A stretch of DNA of 64,000 nt from Erpobdella octoculata (taxonomy: Eukaryota; Annelida; Clitellata; Hirudinida; Erpobdellidae), in the NCBI GenBank assembly GCA_963978895.1, contig OZ022242.1:31334631-31398630 (forward strand), written 5' to 3'. Made by a program: the position numbers and the translations under genes. Positions 1-12,500 of this stretch are shown one piece after another. Positions within the stretch are counted from its first letter, which is position 1. Each line of letters begins with the position of its first letter. Below the pieces are notes generated by a model. The model saw only the letters and a program-made list of their open reading frames with translations. It made no database searches and was not told the DNA's origin.

Positions 1-606
1 AATTTATTGAAAATATAATTAAAGAAGAAGTTAATGACAGAAAACCGCCAGGTAGTAGGGAAAACTAAGTTCATAAACAGTGAACTAAGTAAAGGTGAAA
101 CGAAATGAAATGTCAAATAAATTAGTTGTCAAATACATTTATTGTGCGAGTTTTTATAAAACAATTTTAAAAAAAATTACTTATTTTTAAAAAAAAGTAT
201 GAATTAATTTGTGTGCCTTAATTGAAAACTATCGCGTTTAACATTCTATGAAGAACAGTTCGGACTTAACTAAATTTACATTTTTTTTTAAATAATGTTA
301 TTTTGACTACGTGAATACTATTTTTTGTGTTACTTTTGCTAATAATTTTTTTCTAAGCGCTGTAAATATTTCTTGTCTGCGCTATAAATAGTAATTTCTG
401 TTTGACTTCGCTATTCATAGTTTTTGTTGCTGTTCTCTTGCGCGTTTCGTGAGTTTTCCGAGAAAATTTTATTATCAAAAATTAATAAACTGCTTGGATC
501 ATTAAATTGGAGATATTATTGTGATTACAAATATATAATTATTATTACGGAAAAATAATTAAAAACACCGAAAATAATTTCTGCACCTATTCTCCATGAT
601 TACCAT
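1..606. other. AT-rich stretch, no gene seen
   Basis: Low-complexity AT-rich sequence with many A and T runs. No convincing open frame, splice pair or RNA fold was recognised on either strand. Confidence 0.6.
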
Positions 607-1093
607 ATAATGGTGTAAAAATAAATTTAATGATGCAAAAAAAAAGTTATAGGTGAAAAACCGTAACCGTCCCTATGTAAATGTATGGAGAGTGGTGTCC
701 GTAAAACACGAACTGCGATCCGCGAACCTGTAGTAAAACGCAAACTAAATTGCGAACCAATCAATAAATAGCGAACCTTATTGCAATCCAATGTATCAAG
801 GTGAACTCAAAAACAGAACGCAAACAAATAAATAATACATTTATATTAAAATGTTATAAAATCTACAAATGAAAATTAAAACCAAATAAGAAAAATTATT
901 ACATGTTGGAACAAATAAAATAAATAAATAACGAACCTTAATGCGACCCATTGTGTAGAAGGGAACCTTACTGCGAACCAATGCATAAAGGCAAACTCCA
1001 AAACAGAATGTTTAACAAATATATAATACATTTATTCTAAAATGTTATAGAATAAAAAATTGCAATTAGAACCAAATAATGTAAGCAATTTTC

Positions 1094-1345
1094 TCAATTC
1101 TTCTTACAAAAAGCACATGTGAATTTCTTTTTTGGAATGCCACCTATACAGTTGGAGTGGTACAATCGAAGACACTCGTCACAACCTTTCCAACGAATCG
1201 CATTCTCATCCTTTTTAGGTTTGGTTTTTCTTGGGGGAGGAACACTGGAATTGCACGAATAGCAGATGTTTTCATTGATTTCCTCCGAATTAGAGTGATT
1301 GATCGCAGCCACTGCTGCAATGAGATCTTCATCACCACCCTTGGT
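1094..1345 (-). pseudogene. PHD zinc-finger C-terminal fragment of a transposon protein
   Basis: The reverse frame encodes an acidic stretch (KGGDEDLIAAVAA) and then a C4HC3 finger: CYSC, a basic linker, CDECLRLYHSNC and CAFC, ending in a stop after KKN. The eight zinc ligands (C,C,C,C,H,C,C,C) are all present, which is typical of PHD fingers. The reading upstream (PADVEILPAGDAEELF, about 1660-1720) belongs to the same protein but is cut off by the SINE at about 1346-1640. PHD fingers occur in histone readers and at the C-terminus of some transposases; the position inside the TIR element supports the latter. No catalytic core remains. Confidence 0.6.
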
Positions 1346-1640
1346 TGAAGTTGAAGGCTGTGTATGATTACTTTAATGATGAATTTATATAGCGCCAGAT
1401 AAGTCAGAGGCGCTTACGAAGGTTCCTTTGGATCGGAAACTTCGAAGAACACGCTATTTTCATAGACATGAGAAAGCAATGCGAGTGAACTCCTTGCCTA
1501 AGGGAGTTACGCTGGTGACGCAGGTGAGGCTTGAACTGCCAACCTAACGATCAACAGGCGAGCGCTCTACCGCTCTGCCACCAGCGCCTCTACCGCTCTG
1601 CCACCAGCGCCTCTACCGCTCTGCCACCAGCGCCTCTTTG
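1346..1640 (-). mobile_element. tRNA-derived SINE (copy 1) with triplicated head
   Basis: Read on the minus strand, this has an RNA polymerase III box A (TGGCAGAGCGGTAGAGCG) and a box B (GTTCAAGCCTC) spaced as in a tRNA, and it ends in a GGCGCTATATAAATTC tail as in many LINE-dependent SINEs. The first 23 bp of the head (GGCGCTGGTGGCAGAGCGGT on the minus strand) are present three times in tandem at about 1554-1625. It splits the PHD remnant. It is not a functional tRNA gene, because it lacks a proper acceptor stem and anticodon arm. Confidence 0.7.
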
Positions 1641-2305
1641 AGTGACAACAGCAACCAGATCTGTAATGAAGAGTTCTTCAGCATCGCCAGCTGGAAGAAT
1701 TTCAACATCTGCAGGACACATTGTGTAGAAGCGAACCTTACTGCGATCCAATGCGTTAAGGGCGAACTCAAAAACAGAACGCAAACAGATATATAAAACA
1801 TTTATTTTAACATTTTAAAAATTTAAATAATGTTAATTAAAAATAAATAAGAACAATTATTATCTATCAGAACAAATAAAATAAATAAATAGCAAACTTT
1901 AATGCGACCCACTGTGTAGAAGCGAATCTTACTGCGATCCAGTTTGTATTGTAAAAGGCGAACCACGTCATTGACGTGCCTTTTTTACTAACCAATCACC
2001 GAGCGAATTCGCAAACGGTTTGCTAAATATTGGTTAGCAGACTGCAGGTTTGTGGATCGCGTTTTACGGACACCCTCGCGTTTAGGGCCCTGTAGGTGAT
2101 AATTTTTGACTACATTGGGTTTGTAACCTAATGCATTAGAAAGACAAATATATTAGCTAAACAGAGAAACTAATTTTTTGAAAATAGTCCAAGAATTAAA
2201 AAAGTTATGAAGCAAAATGTCGATCAGGGTATGTTTTCCGTATCTAAATAAGCCTAAGGTTTTCTCCATACATTTGCAATATTAAATTTATTTTTACACC
2301 ATTAT

Positions 2306-3132
2306 ATTTCTTTTCTAAATACCTTTCTAACGATCGATGGCACAACTCCATTACACAAATTTTTTTTGCAAGCTAGTTGGAGGATCCAGCAGCACTGCTA
2401 ACTTCTGCCTTGTTATGGTCGGTGCCATTGGCAGCGAGCCCACTAGCGGTAAAACTAGGCAGTCGCGCACAAAATCGTAAAAAGAAATAAAGTTTATATT
2501 GTTTAAAAGAAAATAACAGAAACCAAAATGCGTGTGATGTTAGCAATATTGCTGGCTGTGCAAACTAAAAAAAATTGTGTGCACTGGGGCTGTGCTATAC
2601 GTCGTTGGATGGGGTTTTGAAAATAGATTCTTAGGCTATAATTGGTTTTTCTTCAGTTCCACAAATAAACGACAGTTTTCCAAAAAAATTGCATAAAATA
2701 AACCTTAGCCCTTCTTTGAGAAATTATAACTTTTTTAACTGCTGCTCTCGGAATATCCAAGATGATGTTTTTAGATAATTTAATTTTAAATCCAACTATG
2801 TAACTCTCTTTTTTATAACTAATAAATAGAAAAGTTATAGAATAAAACGTCGGACTGTATACCAATTTCTCGTAGCAAAACGAAACATAAACAAGCTAGT
2901 CGATTGGACAAACGACAGCAGGAGGTTTTAACGAGTAGCCACTTTGCATAATAGCCGAGTAGCCACTTTGCATAATAGCCGCAGTGAGCCAGACTTGTTT
3001 GTGAATTGAAAAATGTATCAGTTGAATTTTCCATTGATTGGGTGAATTGTGGGCTGGTGTGCCAGATGTGCAAGCAAGCACTATTTCCATGTGTTCGTAA
3101 TCAATGAGCTAATGAAAAGCAAACATTTGCAG
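2306..3132. other. No coding region recognised upstream of TFAM
   Basis: Short open frames here look random. A perfect 24-bp tandem duplication (CGAGTAGCCACTTTGCATAA...) lies at 2932-2979. The missing first exon and promoter of the TFAM-like gene should lie here or further left, but I could not identify them. Confidence 0.4.
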
Positions 3133-6100
3133 CCTTCCCGTCCCACTCCATCATACAGCCAGACTCGGATGTGTTTCAACAAGGTTTTTCGTCACAGGGC
3201 CTAAGAGTGATGATACTCTAACTTTTAAAAAAGCACCAAGAGGACCATATATGGTTTTTTCTGTTGACAAAATGACTCAGCTTAAACAGAATGATCCATG
3301 TTGGTATTAGTTTTTTTATTTTTTATTTATTAACAACCTATTTTGTAAAAGAAGTTAAATGTATTTCTAAGCCATCTTAGAATGAATTTTTCAGAGCAGT
3401 TATATGCTAGATAGTCAGTCAAGTTTACTTAATAAAATAGATATATGCAAGATAAGCTGATGCTGAAGTGAACAATTCAAACCAGAGCAGTCTATGGGTC
3501 CACTTTTGCAAACTGGACCCACAACAATAGGTTGTCCCAACCCGTACACTAATCTAATAAAAAGTCACCCCAGCTTACCAGTACCAAATAAGTTATAAAC
3601 ACAAAGTTTTTATTTGGTTAGATAACTCCGCCTTGTTTTTGCAAGCCAGTCCCAAGCCTGGAGAAAGGAGGAGGGAAACGTTGAAAGGATCAAATTATGA
3701 TCCACGACAGTAAGAACTTAGGTGCTTCCAACATACAGTCATTACAGTCTTAAAACACCTAGTGTAAATGACTATAAACTATTATAAAAAAAAAAGTTTG
3801 GTTAGATGTAATAAAATTAAAACTAATTCAAAATTAAAATTAATTCAAAATTAAAACTAATTCAAATTTATACAAATTGTTTTTAATGACAAATTGTTTG
3901 GCTTGACCCAACCCTCTGTAGGGTTCTAAATTCCGTACCTAGACCGACCCGTGGACATTTCTGGTTTGCATGATGGTTTGGCTGTATAAGGTTTTTTTCT
4001 GCTGTTGTAGATTTTCAATATGTTTTTTCATAATGCTCACGTATTGTATGTCAGTATGGTAAAAGTCAGTTTAGGTGCTACTTAAAAAGCGATATTAAAT
4101 TTTGTACAATTTTGTTTTGAAATATTTTTTATTTGAAATATTTTTGATTTTTCAAAAACTTTACTATAGATTGATTATTATATACTAATAGGCATTAATA
4201 TGCTGACATGAATTTTAAAATATTATTTTCATATTTCAGCCCTGTCGGTGCCAAAGATGGGAAAAATGATAGGTGATATGTGGCGCAATCTATCGGAGGA
4301 TGAAAAGAGTGTAAGAACTTGTTATAAAAATGCTTTTCAGAATTGCGTAAAGTTATGTAGATGTAGACGTATGCGAATGTATTTCCAGATGTACAGGACA
4401 AAATATCTTGAAGAGAGGAAGATTTACATGGATGACAAGAAAAAGTTTATGGACAGTTTGACCGATGAAGAGAAGCTGAAAGTATTGGCACAAGAACAAG
4501 CAAAGAAAAAAAAGAAGAAGGCAGAGCTATTAAAAAAGGTATGAGAATGAGTTGGTTTTCTATAAATAATTATTATTGCAATTGACTTGCATTTGTTTGA
4601 ACCAGTGGTTTCAGTAAAGTGTTTACCTTGGTCTGTACATTTCATGGGTTTTCAGTTGTATTTGTTTGGGCTGGTCGATTACTACGAGGAGCCAGTTAAG
4701 AAAACACCCAAGAGCAATAGCTGTAGTATTTCAACATTCTGATCAGAGTGGCTGAATTCTACAAAATTGAAAATAATTTCTCAGCACTGCCATCTGTGAC
4801 AGAGTGTGTGATTCGTTGGTTAGCTGCTTGCTGGCCAATGAACAGTCTGGAAACTAATATACAGTTGTGTTAATATATTAAAATGGAGAAAGATAATGAG
4901 AATGTTAGTTTAGTTAAGTTTTATGGGTGTGAGATACGAATAAATTTGCTCTGCTGGTGATGAAACAGCATGTTGGGCAACAATATTGTTTTGTGCATGC
5001 CATATGTTATTTGATAACATTGAAATTCCTGCATATTGTGCAAAGTGGATATAAATATGTCGTATGGAGGACTAAAAGATGCCACTAAGCATGTTGAAAC
5101 TACAAGATATTCAGATAAAACATTATTGCAAACAAACACATGGAAAGTTCATGAGCATTTTTATTGGTGTGGGACATGTTGGTCTAGTGGTTCAGACACC
5201 GGCTTTGAAATCCGGAGTACCCGGGTTCGATTCCAGGTTCGGGCACGTAATTTCCTTGAGCAAGAAAATAACTCGCATGTGCTCACAACCAAACTCAGTG
5301 TCTCATCCTTTAGTGGTTGATAAATGAGTACCAACTCCTGTTGGGGGTTAAAGTCCTTTGTATGCTTGTGGAGCTAGTGAGTAGTATGCGGGGCTGCCAT
5401 CGGTGCCATAAACACCGCATAGGACGCTGCTGGTCCTATCTGCAAGCTGGTCTGTTCAGTAAGTGTTATTACTTATGTCGATCAAACATTTGATGATTTT
5501 ATTTCAGACTCTTGAAGCAATGAACAAACCAAAGCCAGCTGGCACCAATCCCTTTTTATTGTTTGTCAATTCCAAAATGCTGGAGAGAGGAGATGCAGAT
5601 ATAAAAGTATTTGTACATTTTGTTTTTGTTTAAGAATTAAAAAATTTTCATCGTTATTTATTATCATATTTTAAAATAAGTATGTATTTTGGAATGCACT
5701 GTATGATTTTACTCCATTGCATCCCCTTAGATGTACGTAAAGGGTTTGTCATTTTATTGGGAGAAAATGCCTGAGGAAGATAAACAGGTAAGATATGGAT
5801 ATCGTTTTTTTTGTTTAGCTCAAAATTGAATTAAATCAAAAATTCCATAAAACCTTTTCTTCAAATTATGTTTTTGTCCAAAAAGGAGTTCATTGAAAAG
5901 GCCCGATTGAATAGCAAGAAGTATAAACTGGAGAGTGCTGCGTGGGATAGGAAGATGGCTGAATTAGGACGAATCGATCTCATACCCAAGAATAGGGCTA
6001 AGGCTTACAGAAAGAAACCTTCAGAAGACTCAACAGAAAAAAAGTTGAAGGTATTTGGAAAGTTTTTGTGTTTGAAAATGTGAAAGGATCATCAAATGAG

Positions 6101-6307
6101 AAATAAGATTACGAATGCTGCATTTTCTATTTGTTTTGGTAATGTCAATGCACTTTTATAAAAAAAAAATGTTAACTTTTGATGCAGTCCGCAGCTGGGT
6201 CGAAAACGAAAGTCCATAAAATACCAGTCGTGAAAAAACTATCTGACAAAGAAACACAAACAGATGGAACTCAGACAACAGAAAATGTTGACGAAAAATT
6301 AAAATAG
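3133..6307 (+). CDS. TFAM: TFAM-like mitochondrial transcription factor A (5' incomplete)
   Basis: Seven exons join in phase: 3133-3299, 4240-4310, 4389-4538, 5508-5606, 5731-5787, 5886-6050, 6188-6307 (stop TAG), about 275 residues without the first exon. The first exon carries an Arg/Thr-rich leader (STRFFVTG) that could be a mitochondrial presequence, then HMG box A from APRGPYMVFSVDKM through GKMIGDMWRNLSEDEKS to YRTKYLEERKIY. Box B runs from KPKPAGTNPFLLFV through YVKGLSFYWEKMPEEDKQ to ESAAWDRKMAELGRIDL; this last WxxxMxExGRxDL pattern is characteristic of TFAM rather than of HMGB or SOX proteins. A lysine-rich tail follows. Known role of the family: bends and packages mtDNA and starts its transcription. 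No in-frame ATG precedes box A in the first visible exon, so an upstream exon must exist. The donor at 3300 (GTTGGT) is weak but is the only one keeping phase. Confidence 0.85.
3480..3720. repeat. Dispersed repeat fragment
   Basis: The motif GCAAGCCAGTCCCAAG with flanks (about 3638-3680) recurs at about 52677-52720. It is a repeat piece in TFAM intron 1; class not determined. Confidence 0.35.
5165..5470 (+). mobile_element. tRNA-derived SINE (copy 2) in a TFAM intron
   Basis: A tRNA-like head has box A TGGTCTAGTGG (5180-5190) and box B GGTTCGATTCC (5224-5234). The body contains TGATAAATGAGTACC, which recurs inverted in the SINE at 42455-42618. The head is followed by a non-tRNA body of about 200 bp, so this is a SINE and not a tRNA gene. 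Confidence 0.75.
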
Positions 6308-6532
6308 ATTGAAATGGGAATTTATTTCAAACTGGAGATGCTTAGAAGTGCTTAGTGAGTTTCTATAAACAAATTCCAATAACTGATTAGAAGTTTACTG
6401 TAAGTTTCTGTAAACAATTTCCAATAACTGCCATCTTACAGTATTTTTTTTTATTTGAATTAAAACAAGTCTTTCTTATTAGCTATAACAGAAGAAAAAG
6501 AAAAGCTTTATTAAGACTAAACACACTTGTGT

Positions 6533-9500
6533 TTATGCTGTTTTGTCTTTCGGTGGCTCGGGTACCGTCGCATTGGGTAGGGACTGGGTCTTTACTGTCT
6601 TTTCGCTGCCCGACATTGTCCGATCGTCTCTGAAAGTAACGGATGTCTTTTTGTCACTCTTGAACATGGGTGGGGACTTTTCATCCGACAGGGAGAGGAT
6701 AGTCGTAATATAGCTTGACGGAACATGAATGGAGAGTTCTGCACGTGATTGTTTGACTCCAGAGTGAGAGCTCTGAGAACTTGGCCTGTAAGTTATTTTG
6801 TCCTCCAGAGGGCGGACAGAGTTCATTGGGTCCAGCATTGCCCTGGTGAATTGTTTCAATGAGTTTTTTTAGGAACGAAAGTGTATTGTAATTTTTTATT
6901 CCAAATTTCAATAATTGTGTAAATACAACAGTAATATTACGATATTACGAGTATTATTTCAGGTCTTTCCCAAAGGAGTGCTTAATATAATAAATAATGC
7001 AAACTATGGTTCTATAAGTTGCAATAAAACTGGCAAGATGGTGTATCAGTAAAAGGCTCCACTTTCAAACTGGCTGACCGGGTGTGGCTGAAGGGACAGG
7101 CAGTGGCGTAGCGAAAGATTTTGGTGCCTGGGGACGAAGTCTAACAAATGCATCCCTGGAACTACCTATCTGTAAACCTTTTCCCCAAAAATAGCTGATG
7201 ACTTTTGTATCCAAAAATAGTTGATAACTCTGGAGGGGTAGTCGTATGTACTTTTAAGAAAAAATTTAAATATTTGGCACCCCCTTCCAAAAGGTGCCAG
7301 GACACGTGTCTCCCTCTGTTTCCCTTTGCTACGCCTCCGGGGGCAGGTTATGGAAAGGTTTGTTAGAGAGAAGGCTTAATGATTAGTGATGTGAACCATG
7401 AAATATTAAGAAACAAAAATGGGAATTTCCAAAAATGTTAACAAGCAGATAAGGGCTCGTCCAGATCAAATGATCAAACCCAACAACTCGAACAAGTGGT
7501 GACTGACTGGAAAGGGTCCACTTGCAGCTGAGTAAAAATTTTTGGGTGAAAATGCTTTCCAGTATGCTAGTTGTGCTTTGATTTGTTGCTTACCTCCCTT
7601 CTTCTGCTGCTGGCAAGATTTGTCTCTGGTCTTCTGGGACGCTGAAAAATAAAATATCTAAATTTATAAACAAGCAGCATTTGGTTGTTATCTGTTAGTT
7701 TATGTGTGGAAACAAAACGCCACCAGAATCTTCCAGACAGATTAAAAATGTGCCCATACCATTTTTCAAAAGTGTTATTTATTTATACATACATAGGGAC
7801 CGTCCATAAATGACACATGATTAGAGAGGAGGTAATTCACAAATTTGCGATGACATGGAGGGTGATCGAATCTTTGATATATGATGTCACGTCAAAATAA
7901 AATAGAGCATTGAATTTCAACTGCCTTGTGAGTGAGCCACATTGCATAATTGGGCATCAGAGAAGCAGAGTTAAGACCGACACAGATCTTAGCTGGACTC
8001 ATATCTCTGTTTTTAGATCTGTCTCTTGCCTCTATCCTACCAAACTAATAACTAGGCCAATTGTTTTATGCTGCTTTTTTTTACAACCGAAAGCCATCCA
8101 TGACAGTGAAAGTAATTTCGAAGCTATAAGTTTTTATTTTTTATAAATGTACTAGGACAACCTTGTCAAAAATAACGGATTTTTAAATTCAACCTATATA
8201 ATCCTGCATAAAGTTTGACGTAATTCGCTAATGAAAACTCTTGTAATAATCCTGGTTAAAAAACATTTTTGATCTTTAGGACAGACAGTGCAATTGCAAT
8301 TACAGTACAGTACAATGGCGAAATAACTTTTATTACACGCCTGCAAGCACACGTTTTATCAACAGATGACCCTGAATACATACATACATACACACACATA
8401 CATACATATATACGCACATACATACATACATACATACATACATACATAAATGCATACATACATAGGAAATTATGTATGTTGATTTTCTAGTTGGAGGAGA
8501 AATGGAGATTTTGTGACGACATATTTTACGAAGGGGGTTTGACTTCAAGACGATGTGTGATAAAAGGTGAGGAAACTAAAAAATTAGCCAAAATGCTGGC
8601 CCACTAATCAAAAATTGCTTGCTCCAAAGAGCTTTGTAAAAAGCACTTTATACATTAGTAATCTCGTGATCAAAATATTTTTTTAAGGTCATGGTTTTTA
8701 AAAGCAGGGGGCCATTCACATATTACGTATGCATTAAACTCGAGATTTTGACCCCTCCCCCTGTTGCATCTCGTACATTTTCAGACCCCCCTCCCTCAAT
8801 ATGAAATAGCCAGATTTAACAACAGCTTGGCGTATTGCTTCAAATTTAATATTGACTATGACGAGCTAGAGCTATATTTATCTCAACATGTTTTCGGAAA
8901 CTAAATTGTCATCCAATATAAAGCTATGCTGAAAATTTCAGCGTTCTAGCTAGTCAAAAAGCTGGTTAAATTTTAATTGCAAGATTTGCGTACAGAGAAA
9001 GCCACACACACACACACAAACAGAGATTGTAACCTAAATAAAAGATTGTAATAATATTTAAAATTTTTTGCGTACATACACATTTGTTGGAGCCACCCTG
9101 CCTCCCCATACGCACTTATACGCAAAACATTAACTTTGTACACACCCCTCCCCCCTCGGTGCGTACACAGTACGCAATATATAGATGCCCCCAGCAGCTT
9201 AGTTTGTATCAATTGGAAAATCATATATAACGATTAGGTTTGGACCCGACCAAAGACATTAGTTACAGTATCAGAAAATCTTGTTTCGTATCAAGACCAC
9301 TCCCCTTTTATAGGTTATAATATGATAACTTGATCCTTATCACAAAAGATCTATTACTAAATACTGCTCCTAAGGTTATATTGGTGAACCCCATTACAAA
9401 AAACCTACTCCAGAAAATAGGCAGATCCGAGAAAAATTGGCTCTTTGTAGAAAGGTAAAGCTGCTTCAGTGTAGGGCATCTGTACGTCTGTAGTGTCCCA

Positions 9501-12500
9501 ATACTGGTCTTTGACTAAAGAGGGACATTCCCCGTGCATGTCGTCGACAATCAGGTAACTCAACTGAAAAACGTATGCTTTGGAACAATTTTTTGGCAAT
9601 TCAATGAACTAAATCTTACACTTTGAGCCGAATTTATTCAACAACAAAAAATAAATAAACGGCGCTTAGAAAAGAAAAGGTACCTACATTTAAAATTAGC
9701 AAAACCGGATTTTGAAAGCACTATACGAAGCTGTTCTAAAAAATTACTGAGTTTTACGGATTTTATCTGATAGAGTTTTAAATGAATTCGAATGAGCTAA
9801 CGTGATAAAAAAACAACCTTAAAGTTTTTGTCGATCATCGGGTTTATGTCGAAATCATCGTCGTCCTCTCCGAACGGGTTAATCAGTTCTTCAGCCACCT
9901 GTTATGAGCAATGAGAGGTCAGAATTTCACACTTCAGAGTTAGAGTTTAAGACTGTAATCGGTTGATGTTAAGAGTTTAAGATTGTGAAAAACTATTTTA
10001 TAGACTTGTCTATCGGTAATCGGCTGATGTTAAGAGTTAAAGTTTACGACTTGTCTATCGGTAATCGCCAGTAATCGGTTGATATTGCTTTAATTTGGTC
10101 AACGTCAGCATTTGGTCGCAAATGTGAAGAAATTATTCATACAAATGTTTTCAACGATTTTTGGATTGAATTTACCAATAAAAAAGTTGAGACCAATTTT
10201 AAACCGACACGAGTTATACAACGAGGTTATAGGTTCGGAACTCAATCAACTTACCAACCAAAAGAGAGTGACGAGCGACAAATCGAGTTTTTGAAAATAT
10301 CAGTATATACTGTCAGAAAAACCTTTAAGTCTATAAAACAACGAACCTTGAGCCAGCCCATGTAAAATAAGAATTGAAGGAAAGTGAAGATGGGAATGAT
10401 CATCTCTCCTTGATTGGTCGGCTTGCCAGTTTCCGTGTAAACAGGTATGTGCTGTCTGCTTATGAGACATGATAGAAAGAAGATGTATACTGCCAGCGTT
10501 GCCACCTGGAAAAATCTCAAATTTTGTCTTATTTTTTAAAGACATCAACCGGAATGTGTGTGTGGGTGTGTGTGCGTAAACTCAGATAACAGCTTTAAGG
10601 ATCAATTGTTTTCACTCGTATAGTACTTAGTACTTTGTTTTTAAAGTTTAAGCTAAAACTATATGTGTATACGCAGCTTTGATGATGGAAAGCACGTCCA
10701 TTCACTAAGCTTTCGTTTTTATATTTGTGCTCCTGCATATGTGTGAAGAGTTAACAAACGACATCTGAGTTTTAAAGTTGTTTATAAATCATTTAATTGA
10801 TATTAAAAAATCGTAAATCAAATTCAATTATTAAATATTATTTGGTTTTTAAATGGAAAAACCAAGATGGACACAATCCGAAAATTCAAAGAGCATTTAT
10901 GTGACTCCAACCTGAGTGTATACCAGTGGTATATTGACCCAGTCGTAATTAAGAATCGCCAGACATTTCTTCCTCAAATTGTTTAGTTCCTATTTGGAAA
11001 TGTAAACGAACAATTTTTAAAAAATGAAATGTGACTACCTAGCAACTTTTGTTGTTTTATCGTTATTTATTAAATAAAACAATGAACTTATTAACCCTGG
11101 GGTCATCCATAAATGATGTCACGCACTCAATGGGAATGGGGTCAGACATTTTTGACGAAGGGGGTCGGGACTTTCCAAAATGTGACGTCCCATCAAAAAA
11201 ATAAAATTATTCTAATACGTTAATTAAACAGTCAGTTTATACGTTGAACGTTAAACAACTCTAGTTTTAATTCGTTTAATTGTTGTTCAACCATTTTATA
11301 TTAATAAAAACGTCTTTGAGTGTTTTTGCTGACTGAGGGGTGTCAAAGCATTGTTATTTCACATTTGAGGAGATCTGAAATTTTGTGTCGAAGTGTGCAG
11401 AGGAAGGACGTCATTTATGGATGACCCCTCCGCAAAAATATTTAAACACGAGCCCTCGTGTGAAAAATTAATACTGTCAACCAGCCTCCAAAACACATAA
11501 GTAGGCAAAGTCATCCTTGATCATGTTTTCTTTTCTGGCCTGGGCTACCAAAGTACTTGCCCAAATGAACGGAACGTAGTACTTATTGTAAAAAGTAGCT
11601 ATTTCCTCAATAACTTTCTTTTCGCTAGCAAGCAAGAATCCTTTTAAATAAAGAAATCAGCATTTTGTATGTCATTTATTTTTCATTGAAAAAAATTAGT
11701 ACAGAACAAATTTTAGGATTATTTTTTTAATATTTGTCGTGTTATCCCATTTTTTTACATAGTGTAAAAAACCTTGATTAACCCAGAAACCGGTATAAAA
11801 ATGTTTTCAACCTGCTTTGACCATATGCTTGTATGTTGGAAATCTTTTCTTCACAGGAATACAAATAGTGGCCATAGTCAGGACATAACCGAGACACGCA
11901 TATCTCATGATGGTTCGTCTAACTAGACGTGACCTGTCATCTTTACCTCTGAGATGGGCTGTCACGAACAGGGCCAGTTTGGTGGGATGAGGCAATGCGT
12001 TGAACTGACCCCACCATCTTTCGACAATGCAGCTGACATAGAAGCCAAGCACAAACGATACCGGTATATTTTCTTGGAAGTCGTTGAAGTAGTCAAACAT
12101 GGACTCGAACAGACTTCCATTTGAAAAGTTAGAAAAAAAATGGTGCATGTAGTTTTGAATTCAATATGTGTACGCACTGTCAATAGCAAAAATAGCTATT
12201 GACTTAATTATTGCGAATATCCGAGCGCATCGGTATAAACAGATTTTTGCACATAGTTTCTAATACATTTCGAACTTTTTCAATTTATTTTTAAATTTTT
12301 CTTGCTCACTGTCAATTAGATGCATTGCTCAATACATATTTAATAAGTAAATTATTTAATTAAAATTCTAATTGACAGAAACAGCAAGCCCAATCCCTCC
12401 ACTGAGTGCACCATACCATTAGTTATTAGTTGACATTTTAAAATTTTTAGTGCTTAAAAAGAAAGTGTTTTTTACATTTTTAACGTCCTGTTCAGGGCGA

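Larger units (their letters stand above)
694..2074. mobile_element. TIR DNA transposon carrying a PHD-finger remnant
   Basis: Ends are a perfect 14-bp inverted repeat (GGTGTCCGTAAAAC at 694-707, its complement at 2061-2074), followed inward by a related CGATCCGCGAACC-type motif on both sides. The interior has several near-copies of GCGAACCTTACTGCGA and ACAAATATATAATACATTTA (about 775-1035 and 1730-1945), so the subterminal region is repetitive. A PHD-finger coding remnant and a SINE lie inside. No complete transposase is left, so the element is non-autonomous. It may descend from one of the transposase families that carry a C-terminal PHD finger, but this is inference. Confidence 0.6.
607..2305. 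mobile_element. Outer inverted-repeat element
   Basis: A perfect 25-bp inverted repeat lies at 607-631 and 2281-2305 (core TGGTGTAAAAATAAATTTA and its complement). Further in, the similarity continues with gaps around 680-693 and 2262-2275 (GTATGGAG and its complement). This looks like the remains of an older DNA transposon into which the TIR element at 694-2074 was inserted. Superfamily unknown. Confidence 0.55.

Noticed and set aside
5168..5246. Possible tRNA gene
   Set aside because: Box A and B are good, but the sequence continues into a SINE body shared with 42455-42618 and lacks a matching acceptor stem.
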